In this document: in pieces, positions 35,629 to 42,629 of the stretch
Layout: each line of letters starts with the position of its first letter
How positions within the stretch are numbered: the stretch's first letter is position 1
Source of the DNA: Terriglobus albidus
GTDB taxonomy: Bacteria; Acidobacteriota; Terriglobia; Terriglobales; Acidobacteriaceae
DNA length: 64,000 nucleotides
Assembly: GCF_025685425.1 (NCBI RefSeq)
Contig: NZ_JAGTAS010000051.1
Coordinates: forward strand, 62,001-126,000
Direction of reading: 5' to 3'
Notes under the pieces: model-generated
What the model was told of the DNA's origin: nothing
The model's input: the letters and a program-made list of their open reading frames with translations, nothing else
The model's database searches: none
Position numbers and translations under genes: made by a program

Positions 35629-36018
35629 TCAATGCAGCCGCTTCTCCGGATGCAGATCATGACAAGCCGCACAGCTCTTCTGCAACGCCAGATAACTCTC
35701 CAACGCATGCTGTCTCTCGCCGCTCTTTGCCTGTGTACTGATCTTCTCCGCCAACTCAATCGTCTCCTGGTTGATCTTCAACACATCGTCAAAGCCCGGT
35801 TCTTTCCAAAGCGCCGTATCCTGCTGCAGCAATCTCACGATTTCACTACTCAGCGCTGCTGTCTTCGCACCATCTTTCGCATCCAGCGCATCACGCAGAT
35901 CGTCACGCGCATCCTGCAGCGTATCCATACGTGCACGCAGCTCCGCGAGCCTGTCAGCTGCTACAGCAGCCCCCAGCGTGGGGGCCGCCATCAGTGTGAG
36001 CATCCATAGACGTCGCAT
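35629..36018 (-). CDS. Cytochrome c'-like periplasmic protein
   Basis: 129 residues. The signal peptide ends near ADRLAE, then four mostly helical amphipathic stretches follow, and a single haem site CAACH lies near the C-terminus (Cys116-His120), the arrangement of class II cytochrome c'. Such proteins bind NO or CO, or carry electrons in the periplasm. It is the second gene after the uncharacterised secreted protein at 36034 (15 bp gap), so the two form one transcription unit, opposite to the DUF6152 operon. Confidence 0.78.
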   Translation of the reverse strand: MRRLWMLTLMAAPTLGAAVAADRLAELRARMDTLQDARDDLRDALDAKDGAKTAALSSEIVRLLQQDTALWKEPGFDDVLKINQETIELAEKISTQAKSGERQHALESYLALQKSCAACHDLHPEKRLH

Positions 36019-36033
36019 CGCGCTCCTCCATTA

Positions 36034-36927
36034 CTAGTCAGGAATCGACGTCACCGCCGGATGATCCTTGTCAGGCGGAGGCGGAAGCGGAGCGAGCTTG
36101 CCATAGCCACGCTGCCCATCCGGCCCGATCGGCCCAGGTCCCGGTCCAAGATGCGGCGCGTCCACATTGTCTTCCGCGCAAGAGTATTCCTTCACTTCAT
36201 CGCCCGGCTTACCCAACAGCCACGTTCGCTGATAGTGAACCGGCTCCGTATAGAACTTCGGATCTGTCACCGTCATGTCGACATGGATGTGGCCGATATC
36301 GGGCCGCGTCCAACGTTCGACCACATGCTGTTGATCGCTGTGTGGATTGGCATTCTCATCCGCCCAAGTCCGCTGCTCCTTGAACGCCGTAGAGTCGATC
36401 ACAAACGTATCCCCATCCCATGAGCCAATCTCCTCACCAAAGAACGACGGATCGGGATCTTCCGCATGCTTGCGGCCATCAAAGGGGACCAGCCGATAGG
36501 TCGTGTACCAGTAGAGAAAGACCGCATGGTCCGCACCCTGAAGCAACTGGAAGGGAAGTCCGCTTGCATTATGGCGTGGCAGACCTCCCACAATGCACAC
36601 CGCTTCCGGGTCGACCGTATGCTCCAGGTTGTACTTCAACGCGGCTTCACCGGCAGGCGTGAAGGGAAGCTTATATCCCGGATAATCCTTGCCCAGATTG
36701 CCCGTCGGCTTGTCTTTCTTCGATGGAATCCAGTAGCCCGAAAGATCCGGATGCCCATTCAGCCGCGGCGCCGGGCCTTTCGGCAGATCCGCTTCATTGC
36801 GCGAAAACGGTGAGTTCTCACGACCGGTCACATCCGGCGCCTTCTTTTGTTGCGCGGGCAAACCACCAGCGACAGAGAGACATACCGCAAGCGACACAGA
36901 TGCACGGAAACGCAGCATTGCTTTCAT
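36034..36927 (-). CDS. Uncharacterised secreted protein with NGHPDLSGYW motif
   Basis: 297 residues with a signal peptide (MKAMLRFRASVSLAVCLSVAGGLPAQ). The mature protein is rich in aromatic residues and acids: NGHPDLSGYWIPS near the N-terminus, FTPAGEAALKYNLEH, then VCIVGGLPRHN, FLYWYTTYRLVPFDGRKH, GEEIGSWDGDTFVIDST and HVVERWTRPDIGHIHVDMTVTDPKFY. I recognise this as a recurring acidobacterial type without known function. The many His, Trp and Asp residues and the cytochrome c'-like neighbour suggest a redox or metal role, which is inference only. Confidence 0.72.
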   Translation of the reverse strand: MKAMLRFRASVSLAVCLSVAGGLPAQQKKAPDVTGRENSPFSRNEADLPKGPAPRLNGHPDLSGYWIPSKKDKPTGNLGKDYPGYKLPFTPAGEAALKYNLEHTVDPEAVCIVGGLPRHNASGLPFQLLQGADHAVFLYWYTTYRLVPFDGRKHAEDPDPSFFGEEIGSWDGDTFVIDSTAFKEQRTWADENANPHSDQQHVVERWTRPDIGHIHVDMTVTDPKFYTEPVHYQRTWLLGKPGDEVKEYSCAEDNVDAPHLGPGPGPIGPDGQRGYGKLAPLPPPPDKDHPAVTSIPD

Positions 36928-37148
36928 CGCAAACCTTTCCAGCTGGCCTGAGACACAGCGGCACGCATGTATGGCCGTGCGCTGGGACAGACCCTTTTAC
37001 TTTGCTTGTTGAAGAGATTCAAGATGCTGGTTTCACAACCAGCAGACGCGAGGGCGCAGACTGTTTAGCAACAGGCGCAACAACAACGCATCTGTTCGAG
37101 CTGGTAGCGGCTGAACATGTGCAAACCGTAGAGCAATTTCTCTCACGA

Positions 37149-37169
37149 GTCAAGCACCCAATGCTTGAC
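37149..37169. promoter_or_regulatory. Palindromic operator overlapping a -35 box
   Basis: Perfect 8-bp inverted repeat GTCAAGCA / TGCTTGAC around a 5-bp centre CCCAA. The right arm covers most of the TTGACA at 37165-37170, so a bound regulator would compete with RNA polymerase. Confidence 0.55.
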
Positions 37170-37193
37170 AGTGCGTCAGCCTCAACTTAGAGT
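37165..37193 (+). promoter_or_regulatory. Sigma-70-type promoter of the cysteine leader
   Basis: TTGACA (37165-37170), exactly 17 bp, then TAGAGT (37188-37193). A start site 7 bp past the -10 box would be 37200, the A of the leader-peptide ATG, implying a leaderless transcript. Confidence 0.6.
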
Positions 37194-37199
37194 GCAACT

Positions 37200-37250
37200 A
37201 TGCATCCGCTCCGCACCATGCTTGGTTGTTGTTGCTCCCTCCATCGCTAA
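37200..37250 (+). CDS. Poly-cysteine leader peptide (attenuator uORF)
   Basis: 16-residue peptide MHPLRTMLGCCCSLHR with three consecutive Cys codons at 37227-37235 and its stop at 37248. It has no ribosome site; the predicted transcript begins at its AUG. Leaderless short ORFs with Cys runs are known in mycobacteria as cysteine-responsive attenuators, where ribosomes stall when charged tRNA-Cys is scarce. Here a matching antiterminator strand (37253-37260) and an intrinsic terminator (37336-37364) follow. The next gene downstream is the DUF6152 gene, beyond a MITE-like element. The call is inferred from layout, with no expression data. Confidence 0.55.
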   Translation: MHPLRTMLGCCCSLHR

Positions 37251-37335
37251 ATGGACGGGCGACGCACGCATCGGCGCGCAGGAATATGCTGAATTCACCG
37301 TAGATTTCAGCATCTCCTCACATCGCAAGGTTTAG

Positions 37336-37364
37336 AAGCCCGTTCCTCTCGGAAACGGGTTTTT
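37336..37364 (+). terminator. Intrinsic terminator / attenuator hairpin
   Basis: Stem CCCGTTCC / GGAAACGGG (one bulged A), loop TCTC, then TTTTTCGTTTT. No forward gene other than the leader peptide precedes it. Confidence 0.7.
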
Positions 37365-37369
37365 CGTTT

Positions 37370-37485
37370 TAGAGCATTTTCCCTGTAGGTGTAGAGTAGG
37401 GCTTCCGCATCTATGGGCGTTTTCCGCAATGAAAACGCCGCTGTACTCCTCTTCCGGGATACCCAGCAACAGGGAAAATGCTCTA
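37370..37485. repeat. MITE-like palindromic element, copy 2
   Basis: 116 bp with perfect 17-bp terminal inverted repeats (TAGAGCATTTTCCCTGT / ACAGGGAAAATGCTCTA) and the central hairpin GGCGTTTT..AAAACGCC. It begins at the T-run of the attenuator terminator and ends 31 bp before the DUF6152 start codon. It is the best-preserved of the three copies. Confidence 0.88.
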
Positions 37486-37516
37486 AGTCACATCCCAACA
37501 ACACAGGAAAGACACC

Positions 37517-37966
37517 ATGAAGAGCAGATTGCTTCTCTCATCTCTTGGTGCATTGGCGCTCGCATCCGCCAGTGCCTACGCCCATCACTCCTTCTCCGCC
37601 GAGTTCGACGGCAACAAGCCCGTTCGCCTGGTCGGCAAGCTCACGCGTGTCGAGTGGACTAATCCACACTCCTACTTCTACGTCGATGTCACCGATGCCA
37701 AAGGGGTCGTGAGCAATTGGGGATGCGAAGGTGCGGGTCCCGGAGCCCTGAGCCGCCGCGGTTTCAAGAAGGGCGACCTGAAGGTGGGTGACACTCTCGT
37801 CGTCGATGGCTATCGCGCCAAGGACGGATCGCACCTCATCGACGCACGCCGTGTCACACTTCCCGACGGCCGCAGCATCTACGGCGGAACGCCCGGCGAT
37901 GGCGGCCCCGGCGATGACGGCTCTGTTCAGGGAGCCTTGCCCAACACCGTGAAGCCCACGAAGTAA
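37517..37966 (+). CDS. DUF6152 secreted protein with mature N-terminal His-His
   Basis: 149 residues. The signal peptide has an AYA cleavage site after residue 22, so the mature protein should start HHSFSAEFD. The core (LVGKLTRVEWTNPHSYFYVDV ... LKVGDTLVVDGYRAKDG) looks like a small OB-fold barrel with a further His in TNPHS. The C-terminal tail is Gly/Asp-rich. DUF6152 has no known function. A free N-terminal His with a second His nearby recalls copper sites in CopC-type and LPMO proteins; that is inference. It starts an operon with two DUF6644 genes (5-bp and 10-bp gaps). Confidence 0.85.
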   Translation: MKSRLLLSSLGALALASASAYAHHSFSAEFDGNKPVRLVGKLTRVEWTNPHSYFYVDVTDAKGVVSNWGCEGAGPGALSRRGFKKGDLKVGDTLVVDGYRAKDGSHLIDARRVTLPDGRSIYGGTPGDGGPGDDGSVQGALPNTVKPTK

Positions 37967-37971
37967 CTCGA

Positions 37972-38469
37972 ATGGCCATGCCTCTGCTGCAGCACATCTG
38001 CCAGGTGATCTATGACTCGCAGATCGGAACACAGATCCGCGAGTCAGAAAACCTGTTCTCCATCATCGAATCTGTCCACGTACTCGCCATCACGCTGCTG
38101 GTCGGCACCATCGCCGTGCTCGATCTGCGCATGCTTGGTGTCGTGTTGCGCGAAGTCTCGGTCACACGCATCGCGCGCGCCGTCTTTCCACTCACGTGGT
38201 CCGGCTTCGGTGTGATGTTCGTCAGCGGCTTGCTGCTCTTCTGGGCGGAAGCGGCAAAGAACTATACAAACCCCGCCTTCCGCATCAAGCTCGTGCTGCT
38301 CGCTCTGGTGGGCCTGAACCCATTGATCTTTCACACCACGGTCTACCGCCGCGTACAGGAGTGGGAGACAGCCCGTTTCTCGCCCTGGCGTGCGCGTGCC
38401 GCCGCACTTGCTTCACTCACGCTCTGGTGCGGCATCATCGTCGCCGGCCGGGCGATCGCCTATTTCTGA
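37972..38469 (+). CDS. DUF6644 membrane protein (1)
   Basis: 165 residues with four hydrophobic helices. Helix 1 holds IIESVHVLAITLLVGTIAVLDLRMLG, a motif (ExxHxLA...DLRxLG) shared with the next gene. A second His sits in LNPLIFHTTVYRR. Conserved histidines in and at the edge of helices could bind haem or metal. It lies 5 bp after DUF6152 and 10 bp before its paralogue, so the three are one operon. Function is unknown. Confidence 0.82.
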   Translation: MAMPLLQHICQVIYDSQIGTQIRESENLFSIIESVHVLAITLLVGTIAVLDLRMLGVVLREVSVTRIARAVFPLTWSGFGVMFVSGLLLFWAEAAKNYTNPAFRIKLVLLALVGLNPLIFHTTVYRRVQEWETARFSPWRARAAALASLTLWCGIIVAGRAIAYF

Positions 38470-38479
38470 AAGGCTACGG

Positions 38480-38953
38480 ATGTCGCTTCGCCCCTGGTTT
38501 GTCGCTCTCGCTCATTCTTCGCTCGGGCAGTTCATGCAGAACTCGCGCTGGGGCTTTGCCGCCGTGGAAGCCGTGCACCTGCTGGCGCTTACACTACTCG
38601 GCGGCTCCGTTCTGGTGCTGGATCTCCGCCTGCTGGGTCTGATTCTGCGCCGCGAATCGCCACGCGTGCTGAACCGCGACCTCAGCCGCGTTCTGCTCAG
38701 CAGCCTGGCGATCCTGGTGTTGACAGGTGTCGCCCTGGTCTCAGAGGAGGCGTTGAAGTGCTATTACAACGCCGCCTTCCGCTGGAAGATGGCCCTGCTC
38801 GCCGCGGCCGTCCTCTTCTACTTCACCCTCTACCGCCGGGTCGTTCTTCGCCTGGCCAGCGCCGCGACCCTGGCCTCCCGCGTCACCGCGGTGATCTCGC
38901 TTTCCCTGTGGCTGGGGGTGGGTGTCGCCGGCCGTGCCATCGGGCTGATCTGA
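38480..38953 (+). CDS. DUF6644 membrane protein (2)
   Basis: 157 residues from ATG 38480, preceded by GAAAGG; the in-frame extension upstream overlaps the previous gene and is not family-like. Four helices share VEAVHLLALTLLGGSVLVLDLRLLG with its neighbour, and FYFTLYRRVV replaces the FHTTVYRR segment, so the second His is lost. Together the pair provide eight helices, like a split CopD-type membrane partner for the secreted DUF6152 protein, an idea based on layout alone. Confidence 0.82.
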   Translation: MSLRPWFVALAHSSLGQFMQNSRWGFAAVEAVHLLALTLLGGSVLVLDLRLLGLILRRESPRVLNRDLSRVLLSSLAILVLTGVALVSEEALKCYYNAAFRWKMALLAAAVLFYFTLYRRVVLRLASAATLASRVTAVISLSLWLGVGVAGRAIGLI

Positions 38954-38967
38954 CTCAAAACCTGACG

Positions 38968-39071
38968 CAAAACGGGTATGGTGCAAAAAAATTGACGCAA
39001 AAAGACGACAGGGGAGCGGTTCGTGAACCGCTCCCCCTCGTTCGTCTTAGTTCTGCGTCAAGCCCGTTTTG
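38968..39071. repeat. Nested 104-bp palindrome between convergent genes (includes bidirectional terminator)
   Basis: Four concentric arm pairs: CAAAACGGG/CCCGTTTTG (38968, 39063), TTGACGCA/TGCGTCAA (38992, 39054), AAGACGA/TCGTCTT (39002, 39042) and the core GGGGAGCGGTTC/GAACCGCTCCCC (39011-39022, 39025-39036). The core with T-rich DNA on its minus-strand exit is a good terminator for tatA; the outer arms exceed what termination needs. Confidence 0.8.
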
Positions 39072-39100
39072 ATCTTCAACGCGCCTGCGCGCGGGCCGGG

Positions 39101-39298
39101 TTACTTCGTCTCTTCGGGCTTCGGTGTGACGGCGTGCGTGTCCTTGGTGTCTTCGGTAACGCCCTTCATGCCTTCTTTGAAGCCGCGGAGACCTTCGCCA
39201 AGCCCCTTACCCAATTCCGGCAGCTTCTTGCCGCCAAAAAGAACAAGCGCGACGACCGCGACGACGATGAGGTGGGTAGGTGTGAATAGCTCGCCCAT
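39101..39298 (-). CDS. tatA: Twin-arginine translocase subunit TatA
   Basis: 65 residues from ATG 39298, with GGAG 7-8 nt upstream on its strand. A short periplasmic N-terminus with FTPTHLIVV, one transmembrane helix, the FGGKKLPELGKGLGEGLRGFKEG hinge and amphipathic helix, and an acidic tail. TatA forms the pore that exports folded proteins; the GH79, dienelactone hydrolase and MBL proteins in this window carry Tat-like leaders. tatB and tatC are not in the window. Confidence 0.93.
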   Translation of the reverse strand: MGELFTPTHLIVVAVVALVLFGGKKLPELGKGLGEGLRGFKEGMKGVTEDTKDTHAVTPKPEETK

Positions 39299-39408
39299 AA
39301 CTGTCTCCAGGAATCCTTGTTCTATTGTCGCATAAACCGCAGCCGGACGGACGCAGCGGCGTCCAACCGTTATATCTTGGAAGCTGCAGCTTTGCTGTCT
39401 GGAGGACC

Positions 39409-40185
39409 ATGCGACACGAAGTGACCCGGCGCGCACTTGCCGGGATGACCGCCCTGATTGCCACCACCCTGCTCTCCGCCACTATGGCAGCCCAGACTCC
39501 GGCCTCTACCAGTGGCCAGACGAGTGGATCGGCAGCCCCGGCCCAGCCCTCGCAGACGCAACCGTCGCAGCCAGGAACAGCTCCGAAACGCAACATTCAG
39601 TTCGCCCGCCGCATTCCCGTCACCTATGACAACCGGTGGGACGTATACGGCGGCCTTAACTTCATGAACGGCCAGGCCGGCCAGAACCTGCCCAAGCGCT
39701 ACAACATGGGCGGCCTCGAAGGCCAGGCGACTTACTGGCTGACCGACCGCATTGGACCGGCGGTCGACTTCCGCGTCGACTACGGCACCACTCCGGTCTT
39801 CCCGAATACCTTCCAGATCAACCGTCCGGTGGTCCGCCAGATTATCGGTATGGGCGGCGTGCAGTACCGGGGATGGAAGAACCAGCGCTTTGCTATCCAG
39901 TACCACGGCCTGGTGGGCGTCGGCGCCGGCAAGTTTGATGGCGGCACCCTGGGCGGCGTCAACGCTCCCAGCCACAACGCTGCCGCCAACGCCGTTGCTG
40001 TAGGTCTCTACTCCAATCGCGTGAAGCCGGTAGGCGCCTTCGGCGGCTCGCTGGACATCAACGGCAGCTACCGCTGGGCGATACGCCTGCAGCCGGACCT
40101 GATCGTGGAGCATTACGGTACCGAGTACCGCGAGTTCTTCTCCATCTCCGGCGGTCTGGTGTGGCGCTTCGGCCATCGCCAGTAG
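39409..40185 (+). CDS. Outer-membrane beta-barrel protein
   Basis: 258 residues from ATG 39409 with GGAGG just upstream. The signal peptide (MRHEVTRRALAGMTALIATTLLSATMAAQ) is followed by a low-complexity Ser/Thr/Gln/Pro linker, then alternating strands in the OmpA-like small-barrel pattern (WDVYGGLNFMNGQAGQNLPKRY, GPAVDFRVDYGTT, AIQYHGLVGVGAG, YRWAIRLQPDLIVEHYGTE). It ends in RFGHRQ rather than an aromatic residue, which is unusual. The role is unknown. A terminator follows at 40197. Confidence 0.75.
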   Translation: MRHEVTRRALAGMTALIATTLLSATMAAQTPASTSGQTSGSAAPAQPSQTQPSQPGTAPKRNIQFARRIPVTYDNRWDVYGGLNFMNGQAGQNLPKRYNMGGLEGQATYWLTDRIGPAVDFRVDYGTTPVFPNTFQINRPVVRQIIGMGGVQYRGWKNQRFAIQYHGLVGVGAGKFDGGTLGGVNAPSHNAAANAVAVGLYSNRVKPVGAFGGSLDINGSYRWAIRLQPDLIVEHYGTEYREFFSISGGLVWRFGHRQ

Positions 40186-40196
40186 CGGATAGTTTC

Positions 40197-40228
40197 AAGG
40201 CATCCCGGCTACGGCCGGGATGCCTTTT
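40197..40228 (+). terminator. Intrinsic terminator after the beta-barrel gene
   Basis: Perfect 13-bp stem AAGGCATCCCGGC/GCCGGGATGCCTT, 4-nt loop, then TT. It starts 12 bp past the stop. Confidence 0.85.
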
Positions 40229-40283
40229 GCATTTAAACACATGGCCCGCCTGCAGGCGGGCGATGGTTTACAAAATAAACAGC

Positions 40284-41549
40284 CTACTTCCCGGGCTGTC
40301 CGGACTGCATAAAGCTCTGGCTTACTGGGTTCTCATAGACCGAGTAGTCGCGTGTCACCACTGTCAGGCCACTCGGCGTAACGAAGTAGTTGCGCTTGTC
40401 TTCGGCAGGGTCGTATCCGATCACTGCTCCATCTGGAATATGAACGTCGCGATCGATGATGGCGTGGCGAATCCGCGAGTGCCGGCCGATATTGACGTGC
40501 GAGAAGATGATGCTCGAGTCGACATCGGCGTATGAGTTCACGCGTACATCGTGCGAGAGCACGGAGTTGCGTACCACCGCACCCGAGATAATGCAGCCGC
40601 CGGAGATCACCGAGTTGATGGCCATACCTGTACGTCCGGGTTCGCCGAAGACGAACTTCGCCGGCGGATACTGATAGGGCCGCGTACGCATGGGCCATGT
40701 CTTGTCGTAGAGATTGAAGATCGGCGAGACGGAGGCGAGGTCGAGATTGGCCTCGTAGTAGGCCTCGAGCGTACCCACGTCGCGCCAGTACAACGCCTCC
40801 TGCTTGTTCTCGTCGACGAAGTTGTAGGCCATCATTTTGAAGCGGCCAAGCAGGTTGGGCAGGATGTTGTGTCCGAAGTCGTGCTTTGAGTTCGGGTCTT
40901 CCGCGTCCTTGATCAGCTCCGGCAACAGCACATCCGTATTGAAGATGTAGATGCCCATGGAGGCATCGACCTTCTCGGGATTGAAGGGCGACCGCAGCTT
41001 GGTCTCCTTCGGCTTTTCGAGGAAGCCGTTGATCTCACCGTTGCGGCCAACATCCACTACACCAAAACGCGGGACCTCTTCCGGCTTGATGGGCAGCGTT
41101 GCCAGCGTCACATGCGCTCCGGACTGGATGTGCTGATCCAGCATGAGCTGATAGTTCATCTTGTAGATGTGATCGCCGGACAGGATGATGACGTACTTCG
41201 GCTGCTCGGAACCGATGGAGTAGATGTTCTGGTAGACGGCATCCGCCGTGCCCATGTACCAGTTCACGCTGACACGCTGCATCGGCGGCAGAATCTCGAT
41301 GAACTCACCCAGTTCATTGGCGACCACCGGTCCCCAACCTTCGCGGATATGGCGATTGAGTGAGAGCGATTTGTATTGCGTAAGGATGTAGACCTTTCGC
41401 AAGTCAGAGTTGATGCAGTTGGAGAGGGTGATATCGATGATGCGGTACTGACCGCCGAATGGAACGGCGGGCTTGGCGCGGTCACGAGTTAGAGGAAAGA
41501 GGCGCTCTCCGGCGCCACCGGCAAGCAGGACTCCCAACGTATCTTTCAT
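40284..41549 (-). CDS. glgC: Glucose-1-phosphate adenylyltransferase
   Basis: 421 residues. It makes ADP-glucose for glycogen. The nucleotidyltransferase domain opens with VLLAGGAGERLFPLTRDRAKPAVPFGG, followed by HIREGWGPV, the sugar loop GTADAVYQN, SGDHIYKMNY and GFLEKPKE. The C-terminal left-handed beta-helix (SVISGGCIISGAVVRNSVLS, VDSSIIFSHVNIGRHSRIRHAIID) is complete. In this family activity usually answers to glycolytic intermediates. It is likely monocistronic; a small hairpin (AAGACG/CGTCTT, 41590-41609) lies in its leader. Confidence 0.95.
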   Translation of the reverse strand: MKDTLGVLLAGGAGERLFPLTRDRAKPAVPFGGQYRIIDITLSNCINSDLRKVYILTQYKSLSLNRHIREGWGPVVANELGEFIEILPPMQRVSVNWYMGTADAVYQNIYSIGSEQPKYVIILSGDHIYKMNYQLMLDQHIQSGAHVTLATLPIKPEEVPRFGVVDVGRNGEINGFLEKPKETKLRSPFNPEKVDASMGIYIFNTDVLLPELIKDAEDPNSKHDFGHNILPNLLGRFKMMAYNFVDENKQEALYWRDVGTLEAYYEANLDLASVSPIFNLYDKTWPMRTRPYQYPPAKFVFGEPGRTGMAINSVISGGCIISGAVVRNSVLSHDVRVNSYADVDSSIIFSHVNIGRHSRIRHAIIDRDVHIPDGAVIGYDPAEDKRNYFVTPSGLTVVTRDYSVYENPVSQSFMQSGQPGK

Positions 41550-41658
41550 AGCACCCGAACACCTTTACTTGCTGAGGTCAGACTTCTGGGTAAGACGCAA
41601 CTTTACGTCTTCGCGTTCCCGACGGCCAAGAATATCCCGCCAAGGATGAAGCGATAAT

Positions 41659-41688
41659 AAACGGGGATGGCATCTGCCATCCCCGTTT
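41659..41688 (-). terminator. Intrinsic terminator (minus-strand small gene)
   Basis: Perfect 14-bp stem AAACGGGGATGGCA/TGCCATCCCCGTTT with a 2-nt centre, downstream of the minus-strand gene ending at 41798. The exit on that strand is ATTATCGC, moderately T/A-rich. Confidence 0.75.
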
Positions 41689-41797
41689 GTTGTTCTCTTA
41701 CAAAGATTTAAGAGTTCGCCGTCGGACAGAGACCGGGCAAGCGTCACCCCGCTACATCTTTCATCCTGATGGAGCGAAGCTCGATGGAGAGCGAGGC

Positions 41798-42079
41798 TTA
41801 CTGATTCTCGGAGTCTTCTACCGAGATCCGAAGCGACTTCAAGAAATTGACGTCGTTTGAGGTGAAGGGTCCGTTCATCGTGTCCTCCGCCTCGACGGCT
41901 CCCGCCGCTTCTTCTTCCTGGACCTCGTTCAGGCCGATGGTTGCCTCAAGCATGAGCAGCACGTCAAAGCCCTGCTCCCGGATGTCGCGCACTACACCTG
42001 CAATGTGCTCCGACTCGGAGACCGACTCGTGAATGGCTTCGCCAAGCTGCTGGATCAGGTCCTTCACTTTTTGGTTCAA
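41798..42079 (-). CDS. Small acidic hypothetical protein (TTG start)
   Basis: 93 residues from TTG 42079, with GGAGG 5 nt upstream; a GTG two codons earlier overlaps that site, and the longer frame to 42211 is not protein-like. Helical, with NQKVKDLIQQLGEAIHESVSESEHI and FDVLLMLEATIGLNEVQ, and an acidic C-terminus. No family is recognised. A terminator follows at 41659. Confidence 0.6.
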   Translation of the reverse strand: MNQKVKDLIQQLGEAIHESVSESEHIAGVVRDIREQGFDVLLMLEATIGLNEVQEEEAAGAVEAEDTMNGPFTSNDVNFLKSLRISVEDSENQ

Positions 42080-42351
42080 TGACACCTCCGTCGAATACCA
42101 CTTCGCCGCGCATCGGGTATTCCCAGCCTGAACAGCGGCGGGAACGGCATTGCGGGGTGTTGGGCACCGCTTGTTGACTCTTACATTACTGCTGTATTGG
42201 ACGACCCGCAATGGGTTCCGGATACGATTTTTAAAGACAGTTGCCAGTCAACAGTTTCCAGTTGACGAGGTACGGCATGGGTATGAAAAAGTCCGTCGAC
42301 ACACCAGGTGAGGCGACCCGCAGCACCATCGCTAGTCCAACTGGCAACTGC

Positions 42352-42540
42352 TTACGCCACCAGGGTATGGTGGTCGCTCCACGCCTCTTCGAGTTGGTGG
42401 GCAAGATCCCCGACCGTTTTTCCTTTTTCGATGGGTCTTTCCTTCTCCTTCTCTCTCCCCGGCACAGCACTCGGTCTGGAGATCAGAAACGCGGCAGCAG
42501 CGGCGCTCATAAAAGCGACCGTAAGAACAAGGATTCTCAT
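42352..42540 (-). CDS. Small secreted or membrane peptide, hypothetical
   Basis: 62 residues. A hydrophobic N-terminus (MRILVLTVAFMSAAAAAFLI) is followed by a basic stretch (GREKEKERPIEKGKTV) and an amphipathic helix (GDLAHQLEEAWSDHH). The composition is protein-like, and it faces a divergent membrane gene at 42630. CGGAG lies very close to the ATG. It could be a tail-anchored or periplasmic small protein; the family is unknown. Confidence 0.45.
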   Translation of the reverse strand: MRILVLTVAFMSAAAAAFLISRPSAVPGREKEKERPIEKGKTVGDLAHQLEEAWSDHHTLVA

Positions 42541-42629
42541 ACTCCGTTTGGATTACAGGTCGATCCCGCGGGGTTGGTCCTGCAACATCTGTTTCAGGGA
42601 AAAACTTCTCAACGCGTAGACTGGAAGAT

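Larger units (their letters stand above)
37200..37366 (+). ncRNA. Candidate cysteine-responsive attenuator leader RNA
   Basis: About 165 nt from the predicted start to the terminator. After the uORF, GGACGGGC (37253-37260) can pair over 8 bp (one G-U) with GCCCGTTC (37338-37345), the 5' arm of the terminator, so the two structures exclude each other. An 8-bp hairpin ATGCTGAA/TTCAGCAT (37286-37293 and 37306-37313) brings the strands together. A ribosome at the stop codon would cover the antiterminator strand and let the terminator form; one stalled on the Cys codons would leave it free. Confidence 0.5.

Noticed and set aside
36723-37190. Forward ORF of 155 residues running from the 36034 gene into the gap before the cysteine leader
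   Set aside because: The first part is antisense to a coding region. The last part (HLFELVAAEHVQTVEQFL) looks protein-like, but it has no start of its own and runs into the promoter and operator, so at most it is a decayed remnant.
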